Shown in pieces: positions 49,403 through 58,749 of a stretch of 64,000 nt of DNA. The stretch covers positions 5,208,001 to 5,272,000 of the forward strand of contig NZ_CP113519.1 of the NCBI RefSeq assembly GCF_026723825.1. The letters run 5' to 3'. The position numbers were made by a program, and so were the translations under genes. Positions within the stretch are counted from its first letter, which is position 1, and every line of letters starts with the position of its first letter. The notes under the pieces are model-generated. The model was given only the letters and a program-made list of their open reading frames with translations, had not been told where the DNA came from and did not search any database. This DNA is from Pseudomonas sp. GOM7 (GTDB taxonomy: Bacteria > Pseudomonadota > Gammaproteobacteria > Pseudomonadales > Pseudomonadaceae).

Positions 49403-50350
49403 ATGTACCTGGTCTGTGGCGAAGCACTGTTCGACGTGTTCATCCAGAACGACGGCGGGCGCAGCAACGAGCTGGCCTTCAAGGCCATCGCCGGCGGCTC
49501 GCCGTTCAACGTGGCGCTGGGCTTGCGGCGCATGGGCGCCGACTCGGCACTGTTCACCGGGATCTCGTCGGACAGCCTAGGCCAGCGTCTGCGCCAGGTG
49601 CTGGGTGAAGAAGGCGTGAGCGATTCCTACCTGATCGCCAGCGAGGCACCGACCACCCTGGCCATGGTCGGCCTGGACGCGGCCGGTTCGCCGCATTATT
49701 CCTTCCGTGGCGAGGGCTGCGCCGACCGCCAGCTACTGGCCGAGCACCTACCGACATTGGATGCACGGGTGCGCGGCCTGCACGTTGGCTCCTACTCGTT
49801 GGTGGTGGAACCGGTAGCCAGCACCCTGCTGGCGCTGGTGCAGCGCGAGCATGCCCGGCGCCTGATCAGCCTCGACCCCAACGTGCGCCTCGGCCCGGCG
49901 CCGGATATCGCCCGCTGGCGCGAGCGCGTCGAGACCTTCGCCGGCTACGCGCACCTGATCAAGGTCAGCGAGGAAGACCTGCAGGTGCTCTACCCCGAAC
50001 GCGACCCGCAAGCGGTCGCGGCAAGCTGGCGCAACGAGCGCTGCCAACTGGTGTTCCTCACCCATGGCAGCGCAGGCGCCAGTGTGCATAGCCGCCACGG
50101 GCAGTGGTCAGTACCCGCGCAGGCCGTGCACACCCGCGACACCGTCGGTGCCGGTGATACCTTCCAGGCCGCGCTGCTCAGCTACCTGGCACGGCACCAG
50201 TTGGACAGCCCCGAGGCGCTGGCGACCCTGAGCCGCGAGCAGATCGGCGCCATGCTGCGCCTGGCCATCGAGGCCGCCGCGCTGACCTGCACACGGGTCG
50301 GCCCCGACCTGCCCTACCTGCACGAACTGGAGCGACAAAGCGTGCGCTGA
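49403..50350 (+). CDS. mtlZ: Fructokinase (PfkB family)
   Basis: A 315-residue ribokinase-fold sugar kinase. The PfkB signature DTVGAGDTF is at 246-254 (catalytic Asp252), and AGGSPFNVALGLRRMG is the N-terminal sugar-binding motif. It converts fructose from mannitol oxidation to fructose 6-phosphate. It is the last gene of the mannitol operon; the next gene lies 182 bp away with its own leader. Confidence 0.93.
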   Translation: MYLVCGEALFDVFIQNDGGRSNELAFKAIAGGSPFNVALGLRRMGADSALFTGISSDSLGQRLRQVLGEEGVSDSYLIASEAPTTLAMVGLDAAGSPHYSFRGEGCADRQLLAEHLPTLDARVRGLHVGSYSLVVEPVASTLLALVQREHARRLISLDPNVRLGPAPDIARWRERVETFAGYAHLIKVSEEDLQVLYPERDPQAVAASWRNERCQLVFLTHGSAGASVHSRHGQWSVPAQAVHTRDTVGAGDTFQAALLSYLARHQLDSPEALATLSREQIGAMLRLAIEAAALTCTRVGPDLPYLHELERQSVR

Positions 50351-50532
50351 TCCGGGTAAAGCGCATTGCAGCGCTCCTGTTCCACTACACTGCCCTGGCG
50401 ACACGAGCGGGCCCTGAGGAAAAACGACCAGTTGTCGCACCGGCTGCGCAAGACGAAACTGGGCGTGTGACTCACACCGCGCAGCAACAGTCGTTCTAGC
50501 AGCGTCTTTTCAGGTAACCAGAGGTTCAGAGC

Positions 50533-51261
50533 ATGCCCTACAAACACCAGGTGATTCCGCTGCAGACCCACGAGGGCAACGAAACCGCCGAACAAGCGCT
50601 GCGAAATATCGTCGATGGCTTCAAACGCTTTCGCACCGAGGTGTTTCCCCAGCAGGAAGAGCTATTCAAGAAGCTCGCCACCGCGCAGAACCCACGCGCC
50701 ATGTTCATCACCTGCGCCGACTCGCGTGTGGTGCCGGAGCTGATCACCCAGAGCTCGCCGGGCGACCTGTTCGTCAACCGCAACGTGGGTAACGTGGTGC
50801 CGGCCTATGGGCAGATGATGGGCGGCGTTTCCACCGCCATCGAATACGCGGTGCTGGCCCTGGGCGTGCAGCATATCGTCGTTTGCGGCCACTCCGACTG
50901 TGGCGCGATGAAGGCGGTGCTCAACCCGCAGTCGCTGGAAAGCATGCCCACGGTCAAGGCCTGGCTGCGCCATGCCGAAGTAGCTCGCACCGTGGTGGCG
51001 GAAAACTGCAACTGCAGCGACGACAAGGAAGCCCTGGCCATCCTCACCGAAGAGAACGTGGTGGCCCAGCTCAACCACCTGTGCACCCACCCCTCGGTGG
51101 CGGCCAAACTGGCACGCGGCCAACTTTTCATCCACGGCTGGGTGTATGACATCGAAACCAGCCAGATCAAGGCCTATGACGCCGAGCTGGGCAGCTTCCT
51201 GCCACTCGATGGCGACCAGGTGCCGATGGCCACGCCACGCGCACGCTTCGCGCAAAGCTGA
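50533..51261 (+). CDS. Beta-class carbonic anhydrase
   Basis: A 242-residue enzyme. Zinc ligands are C61 (ITCADSR, with D63-R65 dyad), H120 and C123 (CGHSDCGAM). It interconverts CO2 and bicarbonate in the cytoplasm. Pseudomonas has several beta enzymes; this one may supply bicarbonate to the pyruvate carboxylase encoded next, although the gene is convergent with it. An internal NCNCSDDKEA stretch carries extra cysteines. Confidence 0.94.
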   Translation: MPYKHQVIPLQTHEGNETAEQALRNIVDGFKRFRTEVFPQQEELFKKLATAQNPRAMFITCADSRVVPELITQSSPGDLFVNRNVGNVVPAYGQMMGGVSTAIEYAVLALGVQHIVVCGHSDCGAMKAVLNPQSLESMPTVKAWLRHAEVARTVVAENCNCSDDKEALAILTEENVVAQLNHLCTHPSVAAKLARGQLFIHGWVYDIETSQIKAYDAELGSFLPLDGDQVPMATPRARFAQS

Positions 51262-51308
51262 AACGAGACGGCCGGAGCCTTGCGCGCTCCGGCCGATGGA
51301 AGGGAAAG

Positions 51309-51371
51309 GGCCATGCCCCGCGCCAGCGGTGCTGATCGCCCGCGCCGTGCTCGCGCACCTGGGGCATGGCC
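51309..51371. repeat. Long stem-loop between convergent genes
   Basis: GGCCATGCCCC and GGGGCATGGCC form an 11-bp stem around a 41-bp loop. A smaller hairpin CGGCCGGAGC / GCTCCGGCCG is at 51269-51295, and GGCGCTTC / GAAGCGCC at 51419-51438. They fill the gap between the carbonic anhydrase and oadA. Confidence 0.6.
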
Positions 51372-51443
51372 AGAGAACTGATGCGCTGGGCGTGGCAACC
51401 ACGCCCATGGCGGCTTATGGCGCTTCAAGCGAAGCGCCCCTGA

Positions 51444-51503
51444 ATAAAAAAGGAGCCCGGGTTACGCCCCGTCAAACTTGCCCATCCAACAGGCCGGGCT
51501 CCT
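51444..51503 (-). terminator. Intrinsic terminator of pycA-oadA
   Basis: On the minus strand AGGAGCCCGG pairs with CCGGGCTCCT and is followed at once by TTTTTTATTCA. It begins 5 bp past the oadA stop. Confidence 0.85.
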
Positions 51504-51507
51504 GAGG

Positions 51508-53322
51508 TTAACCTTCGATTTCCACCAGCACTTCGCCCGGATTGACGCGGTCGCCCTTGGCCACGTGAACGGCCTTGACCTTGCCGGCAATCGGCGCCTG
51601 CACTTCGGTTTCCATCTTCATCGCTTCGGTGATCAGCACCGCCTGGCCGGCCTTGACCGTGTCACCCTCCTTGACCAGCACATCGACGATGTTGCCGGGC
51701 ATGGTGGTGGACACGTCACCCGGCTCGCCGGCCTGCTTGCGCTTGCCGCCGCTGCCGGCGACGAAATCATTGAGCGGCTCGAACACCACCTCTTCCGGCA
51801 TGCCATCGATGGATAGGTAGAAGTGGCGCTTGCCGTCACCCTTGACGCCCACGCCGGTGATGTCCACGCGGTAGCTTTCGCCGTGCACATCGACCACGAA
51901 CTCGGTCGGCACGCCCTCGCCGCCGACCGGCGCCGGGCCCTGGCCATTGGGCATGGGCAGCAGCACTTCCGGCTTGAGGGTGCCGGCCTCGCGCTCTTCG
52001 AGGAACTTGCGCCCGATGTCGGGGAACATGGCGAAGGTCAGCACGTCCTCTTCGGATCTGGCCAGACTGCCGATCTCTTCACGCAGGCGCGCCAGCTCGG
52101 GCTTGAGCAGGTCGGCCGGGCGCACGTCGATCACTTCCTCGCTGCCGATGGCCTGCTTGCGCAGTTGCTCGTCCACCTTGCCCGGGGCCTTGCCGTAGCG
52201 GCCCTGCAGGTACAGCTTCACCTCGTTGGTGATGGTCTTGTAGCGTTCGCCGGCCAGCACGTTGAAGAACGCCTGGGTACCGACGATCTGCGAGGTCGGG
52301 GTTACCAGCGGCGGGAAGCCGAGGTCGGCACGCACGCGCGGAATCTCTTCCAGCACTTCGTTCATGCGGTTCAGCGCGCCCTGCTCCTTGAGCTGGTTGG
52401 CCAGGTTGGAAATCATCCCGCCCGGCACCTGGTTGACCTGCACGCGGGTATCCACGCCGGTGAATTCGCTCTCGAACTGGTGGTACTTCTTGCGCACGGC
52501 ATGGAAGTACATGCCGATTTCCTGGATCAGCTCCAGATCCAGGCCGGTGTCGTACTGGCTGCCCTTGAGCGCGGCGACCATCGACTCGGTGCCCGGGTGG
52601 CTGGTGCCCCAGGCCAGGCTGGAAATGGCGGTGTCGATATGGTCGGCACCGGCTTCGATGGCCTTGAGCTGGCACATGGAGCCCAGACCTGCGGTGTCGT
52701 GGCTGTGGATGAACACCGGCAGGTCGACTTCGCTCTTCAGCGCCTTGACCAGCTCGAAGGTGGCATAGGGCGTGAGCAGACCAGCCATGTCCTTGATGGC
52801 GATGGAGTCGATGCCCATGGCCTGCATGGCCTTGGCCTGGGCAACGAAGGCCTCGTTGGTGTGTACCGGGCTGGTGGTGTAGGCGATGGTGCCCTGAGCA
52901 TGCTTGCCAGCGGCCTTGACCGCCTCGATGGCCACGCGCAGGTTACGCACGTCGTTCATCGCGTCGAAGATGCGGAACACGTCGATGCCGTTGACCGCCG
53001 CCTTGGCGACGAAGGCCTTGACCACGTCATCGCTGTAGTGGCGATAGCCGAGCAGGTTCTGCCCGCGCAAAAGCATCTGCAGGCGGGTGTTGGGCAGCGC
53101 GGCTTTGAGCTTGCGCAGGCGCTCCCAGGGGTCTTCCTTGAGGAAGCGCACGCAGGCGTCGAAGGTAGCGCCCCCCCAGACCTCCAGCGACCAGTAGCCG
53201 ACGCGGTCGAGCTTGTCGCAGATCGGCAGCATGTCTTCGGTGCGCATGCGCGTGGCCAGCAGCGACTGGTGAGCATCGCGCAGGACGGTATCGGTAACAG
53301 TGATACGACGAGTCGTCTTCAT
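51508..53322 (-). CDS. oadA: Pyruvate carboxylase subunit B / oxaloacetate decarboxylase alpha-like
   Basis: A 604-residue protein. The carboxyltransferase TIM barrel (VTDTVLRDAHQSLLATRM at the start, IHSHDTAGLGSM with the metal histidines) occupies the first 300 residues, and the C-terminal biotinyl domain carries AMKME with biotin on K569. With the biotin carboxylase subunit encoded upstream it forms the two-subunit acetyl-CoA-independent pyruvate carboxylase of Pseudomonas (often annotated oadA; PA5435 type). No oadB/oadG membrane genes are nearby, so sodium-pumping decarboxylase is unlikely. AGGAG precedes ATG 53322. Confidence 0.95.
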   Translation of the reverse strand: MKTTRRITVTDTVLRDAHQSLLATRMRTEDMLPICDKLDRVGYWSLEVWGGATFDACVRFLKEDPWERLRKLKAALPNTRLQMLLRGQNLLGYRHYSDDVVKAFVAKAAVNGIDVFRIFDAMNDVRNLRVAIEAVKAAGKHAQGTIAYTTSPVHTNEAFVAQAKAMQAMGIDSIAIKDMAGLLTPYATFELVKALKSEVDLPVFIHSHDTAGLGSMCQLKAIEAGADHIDTAISSLAWGTSHPGTESMVAALKGSQYDTGLDLELIQEIGMYFHAVRKKYHQFESEFTGVDTRVQVNQVPGGMISNLANQLKEQGALNRMNEVLEEIPRVRADLGFPPLVTPTSQIVGTQAFFNVLAGERYKTITNEVKLYLQGRYGKAPGKVDEQLRKQAIGSEEVIDVRPADLLKPELARLREEIGSLARSEEDVLTFAMFPDIGRKFLEEREAGTLKPEVLLPMPNGQGPAPVGGEGVPTEFVVDVHGESYRVDITGVGVKGDGKRHFYLSIDGMPEEVVFEPLNDFVAGSGGKRKQAGEPGDVSTTMPGNIVDVLVKEGDTVKAGQAVLITEAMKMETEVQAPIAGKVKAVHVAKGDRVNPGEVLVEIEG

Positions 53323-53335
53323 TCCTATTTCTCCT

Positions 53336-53418
53336 GAGCTGCAAGCCGCAAGCTACAAGCTGCAAGTAAAGGCACGCGGGCGCTTTCTTGTAGCTTGAAG
53401 CTTGAAGCTTGCCGCTGC
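53336..53418. repeat. Short-unit repeat between pycA and oadA
   Basis: The gap contains tandem units of the type AGCTGCAAGC / CGCAAGCTACAAGC on one side and their complements (CTTGTAGCTTGAAGCTTG) on the other, so the 83-bp spacer is a folded repeat block. It may adjust the ratio of the two subunits. Confidence 0.65.
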
Positions 53419-53419
53419 T

Positions 53420-54835
53420 TCATAAGCCTGCGTGGGCAGCGATGGCGGTGGCGATGGCGATGGCCAGGTGCGACGGGTTGCGCTTGATCGAGTACTGGGT
53501 CAGTTCCGGGTGGCTCTCGACGAAGCTGGTGTTGAACTGGCCGCTACGGAATTCCGGGTTGCGCAGGATTTCCTGGTAATAGGGCGCGGTGGTGCGCACG
53601 CCCTGCACGCGCATGTCATCCAACGCGCGCAGGCCACGATCCATCGCCTCTTCCCAGGTCAGCGCCCAGACGATCAGCTTCAGGCACATCGAGTCGTAGT
53701 ACGGCGGAATGGTGTAGCCGGTGTAGATCGCGGTATCAGTGCGAACGCCAGGGCCACCGGGCGCGTAGTAACGGGTGATCTTGCCGAACGAGGGCAGGAA
53801 GTTGTTCTTCGGATCCTCGGCATTGATGCGGAACTGCAGGGCATAACCCCGGTGGATGATGTCTTCCTGCTTCACCGACAAAGCCAGGCCCGAGGCAATG
53901 CGGATCTGCTCACGCACGATGTCGATGCCGGTGATTTCCTCGGTGATGGTGTGCTCCACCTGCACCCGGGTGTTCATCTCCATGAAATACACCTCGCCTT
54001 CGGCGAGCAGGAACTCCACGGTGCCGGCGTTCTCGTAGCCCACGGCCTGCGCGGCGCGCACCGCCAGATCGCCGATGTAGGCGCGCTGTTCGGGGGTGAG
54101 CTGCGGGCTCGGGGCGATCTCGATGAGCTTCTGGTTGCGGCGCTGGATGGAACAGTCGCGCTCGTACAGGTGCACGGTGTTGCCATGGCTGTCGGCGAGG
54201 ATCTGCGCCTCGATGTGCTTGGGATTGACGATGCACTTTTCCAGGAAGACCTCCGCGCTGCCGAAGGCCTTGGTGGCCTCGGAGATCACCCGTGGGTAGG
54301 CCTGCTCCAGCTCGGCGCGCGAGTTGCAGCGGCGGATGCCGCGACCACCGCCGCCGGAGGTGGCCTTGAGCATCACCGGGTAGCCGATGCGCTCGGCTTC
54401 GCGCAAGGCTTCGGCCAGGTCAGCGACGTTGCCTTCGGTGCCAGGGGTGCAGGGCACGCCAGCGGCCATCATGCTGCGACGGGCTTCGGTCTTGTCGCCC
54501 ATGCGGCGGATCACTTCCGCGCTCGGGCCGATGAACTTGATCCCACGCTCGGCGCAGATCTCGGCCAGTTCGGCGTTTTCCGAGAGGAAGCCATAACCCG
54601 GGTGCAGTGCATCGCAGCCGGTTTCCACCGCCAGATTGACCAGTTTGCGCGGGTTCAGGTAGCCGGCCAGCGGATCATCACCGATGCTGTGCGCCTCGTC
54701 GGCACGCTTGACGTGCAGCGCATGGCGATCCGCCTCGGAATAGATGGCCACCGAGCGGATGCCCATTTCGGCACAGGCCCGCACAATGCGGACGGCAATC
54801 TCACCACGGTTGGCGATCAATATTTTTCTTATCAC
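53420..54835 (-). CDS. pycA: Pyruvate carboxylase subunit A (biotin carboxylase)
   Basis: A 471-residue AccC-like ATP-grasp enzyme. KILIANRGEIAVRIVRACAE is the N-terminal biotin-carboxylase motif, KATSGGGGRGIR the ATP-grasp glycine loop, and YFMEMNTRVQVEHTITEEITG the active-site block. It carboxylates biotin on the partner OadA. GTG 54835 is preferred: GAGG stands seven bases before it; the TTG at 54841 lies too close to that site. It is divergent from a LysR regulator, its likely controller. Confidence 0.95.
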   Translation of the reverse strand: MIRKILIANRGEIAVRIVRACAEMGIRSVAIYSEADRHALHVKRADEAHSIGDDPLAGYLNPRKLVNLAVETGCDALHPGYGFLSENAELAEICAERGIKFIGPSAEVIRRMGDKTEARRSMMAAGVPCTPGTEGNVADLAEALREAERIGYPVMLKATSGGGGRGIRRCNSRAELEQAYPRVISEATKAFGSAEVFLEKCIVNPKHIEAQILADSHGNTVHLYERDCSIQRRNQKLIEIAPSPQLTPEQRAYIGDLAVRAAQAVGYENAGTVEFLLAEGEVYFMEMNTRVQVEHTITEEITGIDIVREQIRIASGLALSVKQEDIIHRGYALQFRINAEDPKNNFLPSFGKITRYYAPGGPGVRTDTAIYTGYTIPPYYDSMCLKLIVWALTWEEAMDRGLRALDDMRVQGVRTTAPYYQEILRNPEFRSGQFNTSFVESHPELTQYSIKRNPSHLAIAIATAIAAHAGL

Positions 54836-54949
54836 GATCAATCCTCAGCGCAGAGCTGCAAGGGCCGCTGCAACAGTTGGTTGCAAACGTGGGCAAACCC
54901 TACTCCCGCTATACGGATTAACCAAAATGAATAATTATTTGATCCTGCA

Positions 54950-54963
54950 TAAGTAATTACTTA
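54950..54963. promoter_or_regulatory. Palindrome in the pycA-lysR divergent region
   Basis: TAAGTAATTACTTA is a perfect 14-bp palindrome of the T-N11-A type bound by LysR proteins, 27 bp upstream of the lysR-type gene. ATAATTAT lies 19 bp away on the other side. A LysR binding site is the natural reading. Confidence 0.6.
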
Positions 54964-54989
54964 TACCTTGATCGAACGAGGACGAAACC

Positions 54990-55934
54990 GTGCGTAAAAC
55001 CCTGCTGCGCATGACCCTGCGCCAGCTTCAGGTGTTCCGGGCCGTGTGCGAACACGGCTCCTACAGCCGCGCCGCCGACGAGATGGCCCTGACCCAGCCG
55101 GCCGTGAGCCTGCAGATTCGCCAACTGGAGGAACTGGTCGGCCAGCCGCTGTTCGAGTACGTCGGCAAGAAGCTCTACCTGACCGAGGCCGCCGAGGCGC
55201 TACGCCGCGCCAGCAGCGATATCTTCGGCCGCCTGGAAAGCCTGGACATGCAGCTATCGGATCTGCAGGGCTCGTTGCAGGGCCAGCTCAACCTGTGCGT
55301 GGAATCCAGCGCGAAGTATTTCGTACCGCACCTGTTCGCCGAATTTCGCCGCCATTACCCGGAAGTCAGCCTCAACCTCACAGTGGTCAACCACGCCCTG
55401 GTGGTGCGCCGCCTGACCCTCAGTCGCGACGATCTGATGATCATGAGCCAGGTGCCACAGGACATGGCGCTGGACTTCATGCCATTTCTCGACAACCCCA
55501 TCATCGCCGTGGCGCCGCCGGATCATCCGCTGTGCGAGCGCGAAGCCCTGCTCCTGCAGGACCTGACAGCCTACCCGCTGCTGATCCGCGAAAACGGTTC
55601 GGGCACCCGCCGCGCCTGCGAGGAATATTGCCACCAGAAGCGCGCGCACTTTCCACAGACGCTGGAGATCGGCTCGCTGGAATCACAGCGCGAGGCCGTA
55701 CTGGCCGGCCTCGGCCTGGCACTGCTGCCGCGCCATGCGGTACGCCTGGAGCTACAGCACGGCTCGCTACGCGAGCTGCCGGTCGCCGAACTGCCACTGC
55801 ATCGCAGCTGGTGCGTGGTGAATATCCGCGGCCGACGGCTGTCGCCGGTGGCGCAAGCCTTCGTCGACTTCATCCGCAGCGAACGGGCCGCCATCGTGCG
55901 GCTGGGGGAGCGCTTTCAGCACAGCAGCCCGTAG
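54990..55934 (+). CDS. LysR family transcriptional regulator
   Basis: A 314-residue LysR protein. The N-terminal helix-turn-helix is LRQLQVFRAVCEHGSYSRAADEMALTQPAVSLQIRQLEELVG (read in segments, residues 10-52), and the rest is the two-lobed effector domain. GTG 54990 has GAGG upstream; ATG 55011 would also leave the DNA-binding domain complete. Divergent orientation from pycA and the palindrome between them suggest control of pyruvate carboxylase. Confidence 0.92.
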   Translation: MRKTLLRMTLRQLQVFRAVCEHGSYSRAADEMALTQPAVSLQIRQLEELVGQPLFEYVGKKLYLTEAAEALRRASSDIFGRLESLDMQLSDLQGSLQGQLNLCVESSAKYFVPHLFAEFRRHYPEVSLNLTVVNHALVVRRLTLSRDDLMIMSQVPQDMALDFMPFLDNPIIAVAPPDHPLCEREALLLQDLTAYPLLIRENGSGTRRACEEYCHQKRAHFPQTLEIGSLESQREAVLAGLGLALLPRHAVRLELQHGSLRELPVAELPLHRSWCVVNIRGRRLSPVAQAFVDFIRSERAAIVRLGERFQHSSP

Positions 55935-55962
55935 CGTCACGGGCAAGGCAACGTAGCGCAGC

Positions 55963-56166
55963 TCAAGCCGCGCTACGCTGCCCATCGACCAGATAACCGC
56001 CCGGAATCAGGTCGGGGAAATCGGCCAACTCACGCTGCAAGCGGCACTGCTCGGCGTAGGTCTCGATGGCCCGGCGATAGGCCATGCGCCGTTGATCCTG
56101 CAGTTTGCGACGGGTCTTGGCATCAGGCTGGACGGCCAACAGCGCGTCATCGAAGATACGAGGCAT
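55963..56166 (-). CDS. Small conserved-looking basic protein, unknown function
   Basis: A 67-residue protein, rich in Arg and Gln (KTRRKLQDQRRMAYRRAIETYAEQCRLQRELADFPDLIPG), almost certainly helical in the middle. GGGAGA precedes the ATG. The pattern RRxxEYRRAIExYxExRxLQxxLxDFPDL resembles small proteins seen elsewhere in Pseudomonas, but I cannot assign a function. It is convergent with the LysR gene and precedes hexR's 3' end. Confidence 0.65.
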   Translation of the reverse strand: MPRIFDDALLAVQPDAKTRRKLQDQRRMAYRRAIETYAEQCRLQRELADFPDLIPGGYLVDGQRSAA

Positions 56167-56260
56167 CTCGGTTCTCCCGGAACGAGGACTGGAGGCCTCA
56201 GCTTGCTCCGAGCAGATGACGCTTTGACGGCAGCGACGTGAACAGCCGGTTAAAGACGCC

Positions 56261-57127
56261 TCAGTCCTCGGCCGCCTTGATCGACTTGGGTGACAGCCGC
56301 AGGCTGCGCAGGCTGCGCTTGACGCTCTTGAGGTGGTTGACCAGGCTCGGCCCGCGCGCCATGGCCACGCCCATGGCCAGCACGTCGATCACCACCAGGT
56401 GGGCGATGCGCGAGGTCAGCGGGGTGTAGATCTCGGTGTCTTCCTGCACGTCGATCGCCAGGTTGACCGTGGCCAGCTCGGCCAATGGCGTCTGACTCGG
56501 GCACAGGGTGATCAGATTGGCACCGGACTCACGCACCAGGTTGGCGGTGATCAGCAGATCCTTGGAGCGCCCGGACTGGGATATGCACACCGCCACGTCG
56601 CCCGGCTGCAGGGTCACGGCGCTCATTGCCTGCATGTGCGGGTCGGAATAGGCCGCCGCATTGAGCAGCAGGCGGAAGAACTTGTGCTGGGCATCGGCCG
56701 CCACCGCACCGGAGGCCCCGAAGCCATAGAACTCCACACGCTGCGCATTGGAGCAGGCGGAGATGGCGCGCTGCAGCGCCTCGGGGTCGAGTTTCTCGCG
56801 CACCTCCATCAGGGTGTGCAGGGTCGTGTCAAAGATCTTCAGGCTGAAATCGGCGACCGAGTCGTCCTCATGAATGGCGAACTGGCCGAAACTGGCACCA
56901 GCGGCCAGGCTCTGTGCCAGCTTCAGCTTGAGATCCTGGAAACCACTGCAACCGATGGCCCGGCAGAAACGCACGATGGTCGGCTCGCTGATGCCGACGC
57001 TGTGCGCCAGCTCGGCCATGGAGCTGTGCATCACCGATGCAGGATCGAGCAGGACATGGTCGGCCACCTTGAGCTCGGACTTGCGCAGCAGGTGGCGCGA
57101 CTGGGCGATGTGTTGCAACAGATTCAC
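56261..57127 (-). CDS. hexR: HexR, RpiR-family repressor of glucose catabolism
   Basis: A 288-residue regulator. Residues 1-77 form the RpiR helix-turn-helix domain (LAHSVGISEPTIVRFCRAIGCSGFQDLK), and about 120-250 the SIS sugar-phosphate domain (EFYGFGASGAVAADAQHKF and CISQSGRSKDLLITANLV). HexR is released from DNA by 2-keto-3-deoxy-6-phosphogluconate. GTG 57127 gives the family N-terminus MNLLQHIAQSRHLLRKSE; ten extra residues upstream are not conserved. The operator between hexR and zwf is visible. Confidence 0.95.
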   Translation of the reverse strand: MNLLQHIAQSRHLLRKSELKVADHVLLDPASVMHSSMAELAHSVGISEPTIVRFCRAIGCSGFQDLKLKLAQSLAAGASFGQFAIHEDDSVADFSLKIFDTTLHTLMEVREKLDPEALQRAISACSNAQRVEFYGFGASGAVAADAQHKFFRLLLNAAAYSDPHMQAMSAVTLQPGDVAVCISQSGRSKDLLITANLVRESGANLITLCPSQTPLAELATVNLAIDVQEDTEIYTPLTSRIAHLVVIDVLAMGVAMARGPSLVNHLKSVKRSLRSLRLSPKSIKAAED

Positions 57128-57218
57128 AGTGTAGGGCTCTTCGCAGAAAAGGGGCAACCACGGGCACCAGATCGAGCGAGGCTCGGTTATGATCGGGAAA
57201 CGGCGGTTGTAGTGACCT

Positions 57219-57233
57219 TGTAGTTATACTACA
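57219..57233. promoter_or_regulatory. HexR operator upstream of zwf
   Basis: TGTAGT-TAT-ACTACA is a perfect inverted repeat of the kind bound by HexR in Pseudomonas. It lies 71 bp before zwf and 92 bp before hexR. Confidence 0.85.
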
Positions 57234-57303
57234 CGGATCGCACCCGCGCACAGTCAACAGGCGGATTTCCACGACCTGTTACAACCCAGTTGGAGCTTTT
57301 TCC

Positions 57304-58743
57304 TTGATCATCCCCTGCGACATGCTGGTTTTCGGTGGCACAGGCGATCTGGCCTTGCACAAGCTGCTGCCCGCGCTTTACCACCTGCACCGTGATGGCC
57401 GCCTGCACCGCGACACCCGCATCCTCGCCTTGGCCCGCACGGCCCACACCCGCGAGAGCTACCAGGCCCTGGCCGAGCGCCACTGCCGCGCCCAGGTGGC
57501 GCGCAGTGACTTCGACAGCGACACCTGGAGCCACTTCGCCGCGCGCCTGGACTATTTCGCCATGGACGCGGCGCAGCGCGCCGAGCTCTCGCGCCTGGCC
57601 CGCCGCCTGGGCAGCGACGAGCGCGTGCGCGTCTACTACCTGGCCACCGCGCCCAGCCTGTTCGAGGACATCGCCTCGCACCTGGCCAATGCCGGCCTGG
57701 CCGGCCCGCTGTCGCGAATCGTGCTGGAAAAACCCATCGGCCATTCGCTGGAGTCGGCCCGCGCCATCAACGCGGCGATCGGCGCCGTGTTCGACGAGTC
57801 GCGGGTGTTCCGCATCGACCACTACCTGGGCAAGGAAACCGTGCAGAACCTCATGGCGCTGCGCTTCGCCAATGCCCTGTTCGAGCCGGTGTGGCGTGCC
57901 GGGCATATCGACCACATCCAGATCAGCGTCTGCGAAACCCTTGGCGTGGAGAATCGCGGTGGCTACTACGACCAGGCCGGGGCCATGCGTGACATGGTGC
58001 AGAACCACCTGCTGCAACTGCTCTGCCTGGTGGCCATGGAGGCGCCAGTGCGTTTCGACGCCGAGTCCGTGCGCAACGAGAAGGTGAAGATTCTCGAAGC
58101 CCTCAAGCCCATCAGCGGCCTCGACGTGCAGGACAAGACCGTGCGCGGCCAGTACACCGCCGGCAAGATCGGCGGCCAGGACGTGCCGGCCTACTACTTC
58201 GAGAAGAACGTCGACAACGACAGCGACACCGAAACCTTCGTCGCCGTGCAGGTGGAGATCGACAACTGGCGCTGGGCCGGCGTGCCCTTCTACCTGCGCA
58301 CCGGCAAGCGCCTGGCACGCAAGACCTCGGAAATCCTCATCCAGTTCAAGCCCGTGCCACACCGCCTGTTCGCCGAGGGCCAGGCCAACCAGCTACTGAT
58401 CCGCCTGCAACCGGAAGAACGCATCAGCCTGCAATTGATGGCCAAGCACCCCGGCAAGGGCATGCACCTGAACCCGGTGGAGCTGGATCTCAATCTGGCC
58501 AACGCCTTCAACAAGCAGCGCCGCTGGGATGCCTACGAGCGCCTGCTGCTCGACGTCATTGAAGGCGACTCGACCCTGTTCATGCGCCGCGACGAAGTGG
58601 AGGCCGCCTGGAGCTGGGTCGACCCCATCCTGCAAGGCTGGCATCAACACTACCAGAGCCCACGCCCTTACCCGGCTGGCAGCGACGGCCCGGAGCAGTT
58701 GCAACACCTGCTGGAACGCTACGGACGGCACTGGGCCGAGTGA
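57304..58743 (+). CDS. zwf: Glucose-6-phosphate 1-dehydrogenase
   Basis: A 479-residue enzyme. The dinucleotide-binding motif FGGTGDLALHKL is at 10-21 and the substrate/catalytic motif RIDHYLGKE at 170-178. It makes 6-phosphogluconolactone for the Entner-Doudoroff and pentose phosphate pathways. The start is TTG 57304, preceded by GGAG; the next ATG (residue 7) would remove part of the first strand. In many pseudomonads zwf is followed by pgl and eda; here the next gene is hcp, so this is the solitary type of zwf. Confidence 0.94.
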   Translation: MIIPCDMLVFGGTGDLALHKLLPALYHLHRDGRLHRDTRILALARTAHTRESYQALAERHCRAQVARSDFDSDTWSHFAARLDYFAMDAAQRAELSRLARRLGSDERVRVYYLATAPSLFEDIASHLANAGLAGPLSRIVLEKPIGHSLESARAINAAIGAVFDESRVFRIDHYLGKETVQNLMALRFANALFEPVWRAGHIDHIQISVCETLGVENRGGYYDQAGAMRDMVQNHLLQLLCLVAMEAPVRFDAESVRNEKVKILEALKPISGLDVQDKTVRGQYTAGKIGGQDVPAYYFEKNVDNDSDTETFVAVQVEIDNWRWAGVPFYLRTGKRLARKTSEILIQFKPVPHRLFAEGQANQLLIRLQPEERISLQLMAKHPGKGMHLNPVELDLNLANAFNKQRRWDAYERLLLDVIEGDSTLFMRRDEVEAAWSWVDPILQGWHQHYQSPRPYPAGSDGPEQLQHLLERYGRHWAE

Positions 58744-58749
58744 GCCAAC

